Below, piece by piece: positions 24,507-36,400 of a stretch of DNA of 64,000 nucleotides; within the stretch, counting starts at the first letter, position 1; every line of letters begins with the position of its first letter. The translations under genes and the position numbers were made by a program. Origin of the DNA: Hemerocallis citrina (lineage: Eukaryota; Streptophyta; Magnoliopsida; Asparagales; Asphodelaceae); the NCBI GenBank assembly GCA_017893485.1, contig CM030360.1, positions 148,719,249 through 148,783,248 of the forward strand, given 5' to 3'. The notes beneath the pieces were generated by a model. That model saw only the letters and a program-made list of their open reading frames with translations, was not told the DNA's origin and ran no database searches.

Positions 24507-24923
24507 GGAGAGAGAAGGTTGAAGGGGGGCCCACTGTAAAAAGAATGAGAAACAGCACACTAGTGTTGTTTGTGTTAAGGGTGACGATGACGTCACTGAT
24601 TGTTGGGGCCCACCCGATGCAAGTATAGAAAAAAGACAAGAGATGTTGTCTTCGTTCTGTTGACGTGGCACAGGTGAGATGGGGCCCATGAGCTTTACTG
24701 TGTACACGGGATTGGATTAGGGGAAAGAGAGTATTAGAGTATCCCATAACGGGAGTATTTAAGGAATAATTTAATATAAATAAAATTACCTATGATCAAG
24801 AGTCACCTAATCGATTAACCACCTTTTGAGAGGCAGCCTGTGGTGGGAAGTTGTACTACATTGTATCTAATTTGTCCTCTAAAAATAATAAAAATTGTGT
24901 AAGTATTAGGACGGGGCGTTACA
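23723..24923 (+). mobile_element. TRIM-like miniature LTR retrotransposon
   Basis: Two direct repeats, 23723-24244 (522 bp) and 24423-24923 (501 bp), both run TGTAATACCCC to GGGGCGTTACA. The 178-base internal part begins with an intact initiator-Met primer site (ATGGTATCAGAGCCG) directly after the first LTR and ends with the purine-rich AAAGGTGGAGTG before the second. There is no room for gag-pol, so it would rely on proteins of other elements. Each LTR has a TA run and a GATGACGTCAC motif. Flanks GGCAT and AGCAA match at only 3 of 5 bases. Confidence 0.88.
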
Positions 24924-25433
24924 AGCAAACCATAAATTTAATTGAAATTTTGTGAAGAAAAACTCTGGATTTTGGCCTTGGAAATAGACGGAAAAGGGGG
25001 TGGGTTTCGTTCAGCGAAAACGAAAGCAATGAAAGAAGAAGAAGAAAGGTGGAGGAAAAAAGAAGGGGGGGTTGGAAGTTAATAAATATAAATATAAAGA
25101 TTTTTAAGGGAGTATTAACATATAAACCCCCAATCATCAAAATATTACAAATAAATCCCAAACTGTACACTTTAATAATACTAACAATATAAAATACATT
25201 AAAATATCTCATAAGAATCCTCCAAAATTATAAAATAAAAATAAACAATATTTGTTCACATAAAATCTCAACTCATAACTCCAATATATCAATAATACCG
25301 ATTCAACACAAATATCAACACCAATATCAATATTTAAAAATAAAATAAAATAAAATACACATAAAATAATTATCACCACTCCAAAGATATAAAAACGGGT
25401 ATTTTTAGTATTTTAAAATTTTGAGGTGTTACA

Positions 25434-27343
25434 TTCTACACCTCAAAAGAAGCTCGTCCTCAAGCTATAGGGGTTAAGACAACTGTTCAAACAATTCCGG
25501 ATACTTTCTCCTCACCATCTTCCCAGATTCCCAGATATAGTCATTAAAATTAACACACCACTAAACTTTTAGCAACTGAGCAACTTGACGTCTTGATCGC
25601 TGCTGATCTGCATAACTCTCTTATCGACTACACACATCAAAAGCGGCTTATCCATTCTTGTCTGATAACTAACATCCTCCTTTGTTCCGGGCCACCAAAA
25701 TGTCCTTCGAAAATCTCGATACATCTTCATGCCACCGGGATAAATAGTGTACTTAGTATAATGAGTAATCTCGATCGCCCGCTACCATAAACCATCCACA
25801 TCAGGAACACCGATTTTATGATGATAACGAGGACCCCCCTCACTTCCTACTAACCAATCTGTAGGACACTCATTAATCTCATCCATAATTAGATCATGCA
25901 TCCTCTGTAACAAGCAAAATTTTTGAATCCAAGTTCGACCGGTCAGCTATAGAATAGACGATGTACTGATAAACTGCCCACATATAAGGTCATGTCGCTT
26001 TCTGCTACTGAAGTAAGATCAAATTGACCCAATATTTCTAATACCGTCCACTCCTGGGAAAATAATAAAAGCTAATACTCTTCTTCTACTTAAAAATTAG
26101 TCACCATATTTGCTTTCCCCGGTGGTATTTTATTTCCACCTCAAAGCTACTAAGAAACTCGAGCCACCTTTTTTGTCTCATGCTAAGATCTTTTGCGAGA
26201 ACAAGTACTTCAAACTCTTATAATCTGTGAAAAGCTAAAATAGTCCTCCGAACAAATAATGTCTCCAAATCTTCAATTGCATACACCACTGTTGCCGATT
26301 CCAAATCTGTGTAAGATCACGCACTCCATGTGGCCACAACGACCTAGATATATAAGCCACAAGCCTGCCCTCATTCATCAAATGGGCCTACCAGTACCAC
26401 ATGCATCAATATATACTTGGAGAGACACTCCCTTCTCGGGGGTAATCAAAACAGAAGTTGTCGTCAATCTTTCCTTTAACTCTGAAAATGTCTTTTCACA
26501 CTGCACGGGCCAAACAAATGGTTGAATCTCTGCCACATTCGATGGTTGTTCCCTATCTTTTCACCGCTGTAATTTCCTCCGGATCTACAGATATGCCTTC
26601 AACAGACACAATGTGCCCTAAAAATCACACTTCTCACTCCCAAAACTGACAATTTGAAGACTTATCATACCACTTCTGGTCATAAAGTGTCTATAACACA
26701 AGTTTAAAGTGCTATCAATGCTCCTCCATGCTGCAAAAATACACCAAATTATCCAAACAATCACAACCTGTTGATATAAGGATGAAAGGTCCGATTCATC
26801 AAATTCATGAAAACTGCAGGGGCATTCGCCAGCCCAAAAGGCATCATCGAGAACTCATACAATCTATACTGAGTACAAAAATTAGTCTCTGGGATACTTC
26901 CCTCTTCAATGATCATCTAACGGTACCCGATATGCAACTCCAACTGTGAAAATACTGTAACTCCCCGCAACCGATCAAGCAACTCATCTAGTCTCGGCAA
27001 TGGATAACTATTCTTAATAGTCACCTTATTCAACTCTCGATAATCAATACACAATCTCAGGGAACCATCCTCTCATATATCAGAAAATTTACAAACCACA
27101 TCAATAATTTCAATCTTCACCTTGGGTCTTTCCACCGAACCCAACGATCATTCTTACATCGTCCAAGGCATTACATACAATTAGAAACTGGGTTTCATCG
27201 GGCTTTCTCACTCGAATCCTCCCTATATCATACTCCAACCATACTCCAACCATGCATAAGGCCTTCATAACCAACCCATCTCCCAGTATAGAATAATAAC
27301 CACAACCACACATCACCCCACAGTCTATAGCACATACACAGGA
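25434..27343 (-). pseudogene. Element B pol remnant (RT, RNase H, chromodomain end)
   Basis: Read on the minus strand from 27343 down. RT pieces near 27000-27080 give [26 protein letters not shown] text; at 26750-26860 a piece resembles the LMNRTF segment. RNase H at about 26150-26440 has GRLVAYISRSL and FTDYKSLKYLFSQ. Sequence at 25640-25760 resembles the integrase zinc region, and GKMVRRKYPELFEQL near 25490-25530 is a chromodomain tail. Stops and frameshifts are dense. The polypurine-like TTTTGAGGTGTAGAA precedes the 3' LTR. Confidence 0.75.
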
Positions 27344-30300
27344 TGTAACCCCTGTTTTTTGTTTTTCGTATTTTTGGTGTATTTTCCTTCTTTCTTGGAT
27401 CTTGTACTCTCTTATATTTTTCTAGACCGTATATTGAAGTTGTTTTCAATATATTTTCATTTTATTTCATTTTGAGCTCTTTGTGTTTGATTTGTCGTCT
27501 TCTTGCTTTGTTCTTCATCAATGGTTGTTCTTTTCATTTATTTGATTCGTGTTCTCTTTATTTGATTCTTGGGTGCTCGTGGTGGATTTGGTTGTTCATC
27601 CTATTCCCATTCCTATTGTTTGAACCCTAATTGACTACCAAAGCCAAAATTTAACCACAATCCTATTTTGAATCATATACAAATTGTATCCTAATCAAAT
27701 CCTATTTGACTAATCCTATTGCTACTCCTAAACTACCCACAACCCAATTACCCAATAACCCATCTCATACTAATAACCTTAATTCCTCCATATAAATACA
27801 CCCTTAACTCTCACAAACCCTGACCCTAACACCCTAACCCTTTACCTCTCTCTCCCGGCCTCCACTCTCTCTCCCACTCCCGCTGATTGCGCCACCCCGA
27901 TGCCCCAGCCAGTGCCCGACACACCAGCCGACCACCTTCCCCTCGTCGACTGCACACCCGACCCTAGCCCCTCACCCAATCGACCTACACCCTAGCCTTC
28001 GCAACCACCGAGCACTCATCTCATCTATATCTCTCCATTCCCTACCTCCGGTGCCGTTGCCTACAGCCAGGCTGCAAGTCGCAACCCCCCCCACCCCCGC
28101 CGTCTCATCTCTCTCTCTTTGGTCTTTCTCTCTCTCTCTTACTTGAAAGGTTCGCACGTGGGATCGTGCGAGTGGTTCGTGAGTTCGTTGCTTTGGATTC
28201 TTTGCTTTTGATTTGTGGATTTTGTTCATTGCCCGGGAATCCGTTCCTGTTATTCTTGGTGTTCCGTTCTTCTTCGGTTAAGGCTAGTAACTTGTACTCA
28301 AATTTCTTTGTATGATACGAGTCAAAAATACCGCTTGTAGTATAGTTGGGTTCTAGAGACAGATTGTGTGTGAGACCCCTTGTAAATATTATCTCTATAG
28401 TGTTTCGACCCTAGTTGCCTCACGACACATATGACATGAATTAACTTAGATTTTGCCCGTTCTTGATTTGATCATATATGTCGGATTTTTTGTGAGAATT
28501 TGGATATTTGTTGAGATCCATGTGATAGACTTGCTTTGGATATGTTAATTACCGTATTTCATGATGTTTGGACACTTGGTAGATTCGATTTCATGTTTGG
28601 TGGTGTTTGGATCAAGTTTCGTTGGGTCTATGTCGATTTTGGTTTTTGAAGAAATTCTGTGTTTTGTCAATGATCTGTCTTGATCAGTAATTTAAACCAT
28701 ATTAAAATCAGAATCTTAATTTCAGTATAAAACATGAGTTTTAGAGAAATTCTTCTTCTTTCTAACCCCTCTGACCTTGCTCGATTTCGTTTTCGTATGT
28801 GTGAGATATGATTGTTTTACTACAGAGGTATAGATCTTTTCCAGATTTCATTTCTTGGTAATTTTGATGACTAAACCATTTTGATACTTGTGCTACACAT
28901 TATTTTGATCTAGAACTCCGGTCAGATTTTCTATACTTATCTAGGGATTACCCAGAATTTTGGTGGATTTTATTGATGAGTTTTATATGCCATTTCATGC
29001 TTGTTTATAAAGAATGTACTTGATGTATTTCACTCGCTGTTCTGTAAAGAATCGTATTTTCACCCTGATTCCTTTGAATGTATAAAAAATATTTGTGAAA
29101 TATGAAAGTTATTTTATCTTGTCTATTTTCATCTCCCATTGGTGGATTTGGATTTCGTCTCATGGTTTGCGAGATATTATAGTTTTGGTACAGCTGTGTT
29201 GGGAATTCCAGATTTGCCAAACTATCATTTCTTGATATTTTCTGATTTTTGATGACTGATCTAAATTCACTGAAAATTTATGAAACTTTATATTTTGATA
29301 CTAGACAGATAGGGGGATACCCCAGATTTTTCGTGGATTTATTTATTCAGTTTTAATGCTGTTTTCCTCACTGAGAATTTGGTTTACTGATTTCTGGCTG
29401 AACCTAATTTCTGAATTCAAATCAGTTTTGAGTTATGCTTTTGCGAAAATACTATATGACTTATTTATACTTGCTGGATTCGGTTGGGAGTCTATTTTCT
29501 AGACATTTTGACGGATTCATATTTTCATGTTTTTGACACTGGGCATTTCAGTTTTGCTATAGTATGGTCTTGCTGTCCTGAACTTGAGATTTGGTTATAT
29601 CATTCTTTCGTGTGTTACATATTACCCATACGTGTTTATCTTGCAACTTGAACTTTTTACTTGATCATACCACGATATACTTGCCCTGTTCGTGACACAT
29701 ACATACTTGTTTGACATTAATAACAAATTAACCAAGCCTGGGTTTTAAAAGGATAGGTGTAATAATGGATAATTCAGAAACGTGTACTCGGAAGAGAATC
29801 TGTTGATTTTATGTGATACTTGAGGCTTGATATTTCACCACTTGAGACTTGGCTTGATACTTGATTACTTGAGGCTTGATATTTCACTACTTGAGGCTTG
29901 ATACTTGATACTTGATTCTTGAGGCTTGTCCCTGAGTACACTGCACTATATGGTCCACTATTAAATCTAAAATGAAACTGCATTGACTGTAACAATTATG
30001 TGATAAAAGGATGGCACATGAAGTGTTACCTAGATAGTAATAATACAAGATATTTGATACATGCTTACTTGATACTTGATTACATGCTACATGAGACTTG
30101 ATGCTTGAACATAATACTTGACATTTGTACTCGACTACTTGACACTTGTTACTCGTTACTTGATTTCGTGCTACTTGATACATGACACTTGATACTTGTT
30201 TATATGATACTTGTTCACCTGACACTTGATTCATGCCACTTGCACTTATTTACCTTACCATGCTAGTCGTTATACTTGATATCATGCTTATACCGTGTTA

Positions 30301-30784
30301 CTAGTTAGTTTTTCCTATGTACTTGTATCCTGCATTACAAGCGGCCCGTAACTTGCAATTGACGGGTACTTGTTTTCTCTTTTCCTTTTTCCTGCAATTG
30401 TTAAATTGCATATTTTGGAGAACAGGTTCCAGACGGTATTGGTGACATGAAGTATTAGTGCTGGATCTTGTTATTATTATTTTGTAGTTGCTTGAACAAT
30501 ATTGTATTCTTGTACTTGGATTTATATTTTGGGCAATGTGACCCAGGATTTTGTTGACTTATTCAGATCATGACTATTTGAGATTAATGTATTTGGTTTC
30601 AAGTATTCTTGTTGATATTTTTTTTTCATATGTGCATGTTGGTTGATACTTTTGCTTCCGACTCTGATGATTCTTGTGAATGTTGTAAAGATTCTTGAAC
30701 AGCTTATGGATGATGAAAATTATTTGCTGGGCTTTTGTCGCGTATCCGTATTCCGTATTCTCTTTTGGGAAGCGGGGCGTGACA
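27344..30784 (+). repeat. 5' LTR of element C
   Basis: 3441 bp. It carries CCCTAACCC-type pyrimidine-rich sequence at about 27780-28140, a short CT run, a long T/G-rich part, and at about 29810-30250 a degenerate simple repeat of ACTTGATACTTGA. About 267 bases (27456-27722) are absent from the 3' LTR but have a relative in solo LTR D, so the 3' copy lost them. Confidence 0.9.
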
Positions 30785-30810
30785 GGGTTTTTAGTGGTAT
30801 CAGAGCATCA
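30785..30810 (+). other. Primer-binding site of element C
   Basis: Directly after the 5' LTR the sequence reads GGGTTTTTAGTGGTATCAGA, then GCATC. TGGTATCAGAGC (30794-30805) is complementary to the 3' end of initiator-Met tRNA, the usual primer of Tekay-type chromoviruses. Confidence 0.85.
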
Positions 30811-30960
30811 GGTTTGGCTAATGTATTAGTTGCCTAATATATTAGACAAGCTTGGCTCTAACTGGGATCTGCTCAAAATTTCACCAACCATGCATGCATA
30901 AATGAATTATTATTACCAACATTGATCTGGATGCTAACTGTTTTTAGTTTTGTGCAGACT

Positions 30961-32159
30961 ATGGCTCGTAGAGGTTCCTCTCGTGTCCCTGATGATCAAC
31001 CTGAGCTTGAAGCTGTCACTGCTGTGCTTGAGCGGCTGATTAATCAACAGCAAAACCATAGTGATTTGGTGATGGCTACTTTGGAAGCTGCTCGAATTCC
31101 TTCGCTCGCTGCGCCTAGGTAGGATGTCCTTCCTCCCTATCTGGGTACAGTCACAGATTTTATGAGGCTGCATCCCGACAGATTTTCAGGCACTGAGATG
31201 CCTTTGGAGGCTAAACAGTGGTTGATTAGAACAGAGCAACAGCTTTTGGAAGCTAGTGTTGCAGATGCTGATCATGTGGATGTGGTGGCCATCCAGCTGG
31301 TGGACTTGGCTCATATCTGGTGGAGGTCCAAGTCCGAAAGGCTCAAAAGACCGATCACTTGGGCCACTTTCACTAGGAGCTTCTTAGAGAAGTTATTTCC
31401 TAGCAACACTAAAGTGGAGATGGAGCAACAATTCTTGGCCCTGAAACAGGTTGGCCATTATTTCTAGTAATGGAATTTTGTTACATATTGTCCAAGCAAT
31501 GTTTTAACATGAGACTTTCTTGAAACATGGCTCCAGGACTGTGGACGAGTACGCAGCTGAATTTACGAGACTTAGTCGCTTCGCAGCCGTTCTTGTGGCG
31601 AACGAAGAGGAAAGGGCTCGTAGATTTACTTTGGGGCTTGAGCGCGAGATTATGGTGCAGCTTGTCTCTCTTCACTTGTGCACTTATGCAGAAGCTCTTG
31701 AGGCAGCTTGTGCTCAGGAGCAGGCTTGTGGTGGATTGGATCCTTCTCAGCGGACTGTTTTGCACTCAGTTGCTAAGCCTTCTGGTGGGCCTATTCGGAG
31801 GCCTATCCCAGCCCATCCGGTCAGGACAGCTCCTTACTCTTCTATGGTTCCTCAGCGGGCCAGTTTTTGCAACTTTTTCCATCTTGCTGGGCATGAGCAC
31901 AAGGATTATCGGCGTTCCAATCACCGCTACTTTGGTTGTGGTGCTTCTGATCATATGGCGTGGGATTGCCCACGATAGCATCAGATGGCTCTTCCAGCCA
32001 GGGGTCCTTTTCAGCAGGTTTCTCCAGCTCGTAGTCTAGTTAGGCCACCTCTTCCTCCGCAGCGCCAGATTGTCAGTCAGAGGACCGCTGCTCCCAGGAG
32101 AGGTCAGGCTTTCAACCTGACTGATGCTGATGCTGAGTCAGCTGAGGGTGTGGTTGCAG
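30961..32159 (+). pseudogene. Element C gag polyprotein
   Basis: It starts MARRGSSRVPDD at 30961. After a stop near 31120 come VTDFMRLHPDRFSGTEMPLEAK, DHVDVVAIQLVDLAHIWWR and FLEKLFPSNTKVEMEQQFLALKQ; then an intron-like break; then TVDEYAAEFTRLSRFAAVL and the knuckle-like CGASDHMAWDC (first Cys of the CCHC motif is Tyr). A second stop is at 31976-31978, after which the linker runs to FNLTDADAE. It corresponds closely to gag of element A. Confidence 0.88.
31450..31528 (+). other. Intron-like segment inside gag of C
   Basis: It begins GTTGGCC after ALKQ and ends before GGCTCCAGGACT (GSRTVDEY), the same codon position as the 84-base segment of A. The acceptor appears as AAACAT, where AAACAG would fit, so it may be mutated; a nearby CTCCAG could serve instead. 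The segment contains in-frame stops, so it cannot be read through as in A. Confidence 0.6.
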
Positions 32160-32311
32160 GTAACTTTTGTTTTATTGTTTCATTGTTTTGTTGTCTTCTT
32201 TTGTTCCTTCGTTTCCTTTTGTTTTATTTCTTTCTGGTTATCTTTCTGCTTTTTTGTTTTCCTCATCCCTGTTCAACCATTCTTTTTCTTGTCTCTTTTG
32301 ATTCTGTTTAG
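32160..32311 (+). other. Intron-like GT...AG segment between gag and protease of C
   Basis: The coding text GTGGTTGCAG is followed by GTAACTTTTG and a T-rich run of 152 bases to TTCTGTTTAG, then GTGGTGTCC. Removal joins VVAG to GVLVCSFPAHVLFDSG in frame (phase 1). The acceptor has a strong pyrimidine tract. Element A has a segment at the same place and phase (11374-11501). Confidence 0.7.
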
Positions 32312-32750
32312 GTGGTGTCCTGGTTTGCTCTTTCCCTGCTCATGTTCTTTTTGATTCCGGGTCAACCCATTCTTTTGTCTCCTCTCGATTTGTCGCTCGC
32401 CATCAATTGGAATGCAGCAACATGTCAGAGGCTTGGAACATTGTGATAGGTGGTGGAGTTGTCATTTGTTCCCAGGAGTGCAGGCAGTGTTCCATAATTA
32501 TTGGTAGCGCAGATTTCAAAGTCAATCTGATTGTAATTGGGAATTTAGGATTCGACATTATTCTATGTATGGATTGGTTGGGTGAAACCCATGCCATCAT
32601 TGATTGTCGTGCCAAAAAAGTTATGTTCCGGATTTCAGATCGCGAAGAGTTTGAGTTCCATGCCGGGGAGTCTTCCTTTGGCCGAGCTGCAATTGATCAG
32701 GAGGTTTGTGCGATGGAGTTACATTCAGGCTGTGAGGCTGCACCTCTAGT
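32312..32750 (+). pseudogene. Element C aspartic protease and linker
   Basis: The catalytic motif VLFDSGSTHSFVSSRF is intact (Asp codon at 32352-32354), followed by VVICSQECRQC, VNLIVIGNLGFDIILCMDWLG and a linker with EEFEFHAGES. The domain matches retropepsin-like proteases of gypsy elements, which mature the polyprotein. The long open frame starting at 32407 runs through this part into RT. Confidence 0.85.
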
Positions 32751-33401
32751 GGTTCGGGATTTTCTGGATGTTTTTCCAGAGGAGTTGCCTGGCTTACTCC
32801 CTGATAGGGATGTGGAGTTCGGTATTGAAGTTCAGCCGAGTACGGTGCCTATATCGAAGAGTCCCTACAGGATGGCACCGGTTGAGTTAGCTAGGCTTAA
32901 GGTGCAGATTCAGGAGTTACTTAATTTGGGTTTCATTCGGGATTTTCTAGATGTTTTTCCAGAGGAGTTGCCTGGCTTACCCCCTGATAGGGATGTGGAG
33001 TTCGGTATTGAAGTTCAGCCGGGTACGGTGCCTATATCGAAGAGTCCCTACAGGATGGCACCGGTTGAGTTAGCTGGGCTTAAGGTGCAGATTCAGGAGT
33101 TACTTAATTTGGGGTTCATCAGACCCAGTGTTTCGCCTTGGGGTGCTCCAGTCCTTTTTGTCAACAAAAAAAGATGGTATTCGTCGATTGTGTGTGGATT
33201 ATCGGGAAGTGAACAGTGTTACTGTGAAGAATCGGTATCCATTACCCAGGATCGATGATTTGTTTGACCAGTTGAGTGGGTCTACTGTTTTCTCGAAGTT
33301 GCATCTTCGTTCTGGGTATCATCAAGTCAAGGTGAAGGCGACTGATGTGCAGAAGACTGTTTTCAGGACCAGATATGGCCACTATGAGTATCTTGTGATG
33401 C
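32751..33401 (+). pseudogene. Element C reverse transcriptase, N-terminal half with internal duplication
   Basis: The region starts RDFLDVFPEELPGL and continues DRDVEFGIEVQPSTVPISK and [21 protein letters not shown] 183-base segment (about 32757-32939) is repeated in frame at about 32940-33122, adding 61 residues. Then come [11 protein letters not shown], a frameshift near 33170, [20 protein letters not shown] and [21 protein letters not shown]. Solo LTR D interrupts right at the [10 protein letters not shown] motif. Confidence 0.9.
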
Positions 33402-36400
33402 TGTAACTCCTATTTCCTATATATGTATTTTTCTACTGTATTTACATTCCTTGTACTCTGTCTATCAATTTGAGATCTGTATTTTGTTCCACTTTTAATA
33501 AAAATCATTTCATTTGTTTCAACTCAATTTTTTGTGCCAATATTTATTTCAATTTCATTGTTCGTATCTGCTCTGATTTGTCGTTCTTCATGAAGAATGG
33601 ACTGATTCACGTTCCTTTTTCCCAAATTATATTGAATTTGGACTCAATCTTCTTTAGTATCCTACCCAAATCCGTTAACCAATAACCCAAAACCCTCCTA
33701 TATAAACCTAAACCTAGTTTACCCTAACCCTAAACCTAATTACTGTGCAAACCCAATCAAACACCCGCCTACCCTCTCTCACCCCCGTCTCCTTCCTCCA
33801 CTCTCAATCGAAAAACCCATTTGGAACTCTTACCCATCACCACTCGCTGCCCTTTGCCATCGTCCCTTGCTCCGCTCTCACCCCATCCATGTCGCCTTCG
33901 TCTCCCCTTCACCATCGTCTTCCTCACCTTCATCCACACCGAGACCCATTTGCGTCGCCTCAATCCAAGCCATCGCCATTACCCATTAGCTTTGTCACCA
34001 CCGAAACTCCATTTCTCTGACCTCCATCATTGCCGCATCAACCATCTCCATCACCTTCCACCATCATCTTCCCCGTGTCACCCATCTCCCGAACCCATCT
34101 CGCCATCGAAACCCACCTTCGCCATTACCTATTGTCGTCGCCACCTCATCACGAACCCATTACCCTCGTCCCCTACAAACTCGAGCATCCTCGTCATCGT
34201 CATCGCCCAAGCCAAAACCCCCCGAGCTCCCACCTTGCTTCGCTCCTCTGTTTTTCTCCCCAAAAAAAACAGAGCGTCTCGTCGTTCCCCTTCGCCGCTG
34301 CCGTCGCTCCCGACCGCATCGTCTCCATCATCATCGCAGTCGTCGCCGCCTCTCCGTGGGTGTCGTAGTCACGCCGCCGGTCACCGCCTTCCGCCGCCGC
34401 AGTTCTCTTTCTCTCCCTGTTTGTCGCTGAAGAAGGAAAAGAAGGAAAAGAAGGAGAGAGTGTTTGAATCTGGGCCACACGATCTCCTCAAGATCGTGAT
34501 AGATTTGATCATCACCATCATCAGCCAGATCCAATCTCAACCGTCGATTCTTCTTCGATCTTGATTACTGTGAAGATCCGTACCGAGATCCATCTCCGTT
34601 ATTCCTCCATCGGATTCGTCGGCTACTCCCCTAAGGCAAGTATTCTTCCTGTACAAATTATTGTTCTAGTACAAGGATTTAATTGAAAATATTGCAACTA
34701 GGTCATAGTTGTGACTCCTCCTTGTCTCATCGTTTGTTGATCTTGAATTATTCATCATCGATCCGATAATCATAAGAGTCACATCCCTTCGTTGATATAT
34801 TTACAAAACTAGTTGGACCCTTTTATCTCCTAATCACTAGAACATGAAGCCCTTGATTTGTAAACGTGTGTTGTATGATGTATTGTGTTGATCTTACATT
34901 CTTTAGAGTTGAGAATACATGTGACTTGCTGAGTTGATCCCCAATGCATCTGTACTTGTATCACACACTAATCTAGACTCATGCAACTTGTATATAAAAG
35001 AAATTCACACTTGCTGTTTCGACCCCGATAAAATCAAAATCTGAACTTGAGTCCAGAATATGAAATGTACCCCTAAGTGTCTAGTTGCCGATAACATCCA
35101 GAATTTTTGAATTCCAAGTTACGGTCTGGGAGATATCGCAGATTTACTGCTGCTGCGTCGGTATTCGCAGATTCACAAAAACTGTTGCACCTCTTTAGTT
35201 TACAATTTGTTTTAACTATGTTACTAATAGGTAAATGACTTGAAATTTTGCATGCTATTACTGGAAATCCTAAAGAGCATTTCCTAATTTTCTCAGAATT
35301 AATTAATAATGTTCAACCCTGCTTCATGTGTATAAACTCAGATTCACAAATTCTGACTGAACACAAATGCTGTATAGTTTGTTGTTTTGACACATGTTAC
35401 CCCAAATTTATGTATCTTAATTATATGCGTTGGAACCGGGTAGGAGTCTAGTTTTGAGACCTTCTGACGGATCCACTTTTGCTATCTTGTAGCAACAGGA
35501 ATCGTAGTTTTGGTGCAGCAACGTCATGCTGTTCAGATTTGAGATTCTCGTTGTTCTTGATATTTCGATTTGTTTTGACCTTCGAACTTGTATCCTACCT
35601 AGCCTAGACTTGTTCCATATTCTTGACCATGTTTACTTGACCTGTTTTGCACACTTTCATGCTTTCTTAATGTGTCACGTCCCGCTTCCCAAAAATACAG
35701 AATACGGGCACGTAACACAAGCCCAGCGAATGAATATAATCATCCTTAAGCTGTTTCAGAAATCTTACAACATATCTCAGGCAGTATATCAGAGTCAACA
35801 TATATCAGAGTCAAAATATCGCAGTCGGAAGCAAAGAGTGGATCCAACATGCATTACTGAGATAATTTTACCAACAGGAATTAATTGAAAACCAAATATC
35901 TTGTTCTCAAATAAAAACAACATAGTCTGAAACAAACATTCTGGGTCACATCGCCCAATACAAAATAAATAATACACGTGTCTCAAATACTGAAATAAAT
36001 CAAGTCTCAGGAATACAGAATAATGTTCTAACAGAAAACAGAAATAATAATATCAGCATCTAATACTGCGAACCACCAGAACCTTCTTGAATCTGTCCAC
36101 CGTAATCTGCAATCATCGAATGCAGGAAAAAGGAAAAGAAGAAAACATAGTACCCGTCAATGGCAAGTCCGGGTCACAAATAGAATAGGATACAAGCACT
36201 TGGGAAAAACTAAACAGATCTAACTAATCATCAGAAACAGACCTAATATGGTATGGTAAACTCAACTAACATAGTATCCTAGCAGATGTCTCAGATATTA
36301 AGTGTCAAGTGTCACATAACAGAAATGTCAGGTAAACAGGTATGCAGATATGTCAGGTAAATCAGATAACAGGTTTCATATAATAGGTATTCAGATTATA

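Noticed and set aside
23718..24928. Target duplication for the TRIM-like element
   Set aside because: Flanks GGCAT and AGCAA agree at only 3 of 5 bases, too weak to claim.
27780..27850. CCCTAACCC stretches like a telomere
   Set aside because: Irregular, short, and repeated at the same place in each C-type LTR (also about 33715 and 43085), so an LTR feature and not a telomere.
29774..30234. Minus-strand ORFs rich in Val-Ser-Ser-Gln
   Set aside because: Translations of the degenerate ACTTGATACTTGA repeat of the C LTR; the 3' LTR and E have the same repeat.
33745..34564. Long Ser/Pro/His-rich open frames (up to 247 residues)
   Set aside because: Low-complexity pyrimidine-rich sequence within the LTR of D; C-type LTRs have matching blocks without conserved frames, and no domain is visible.
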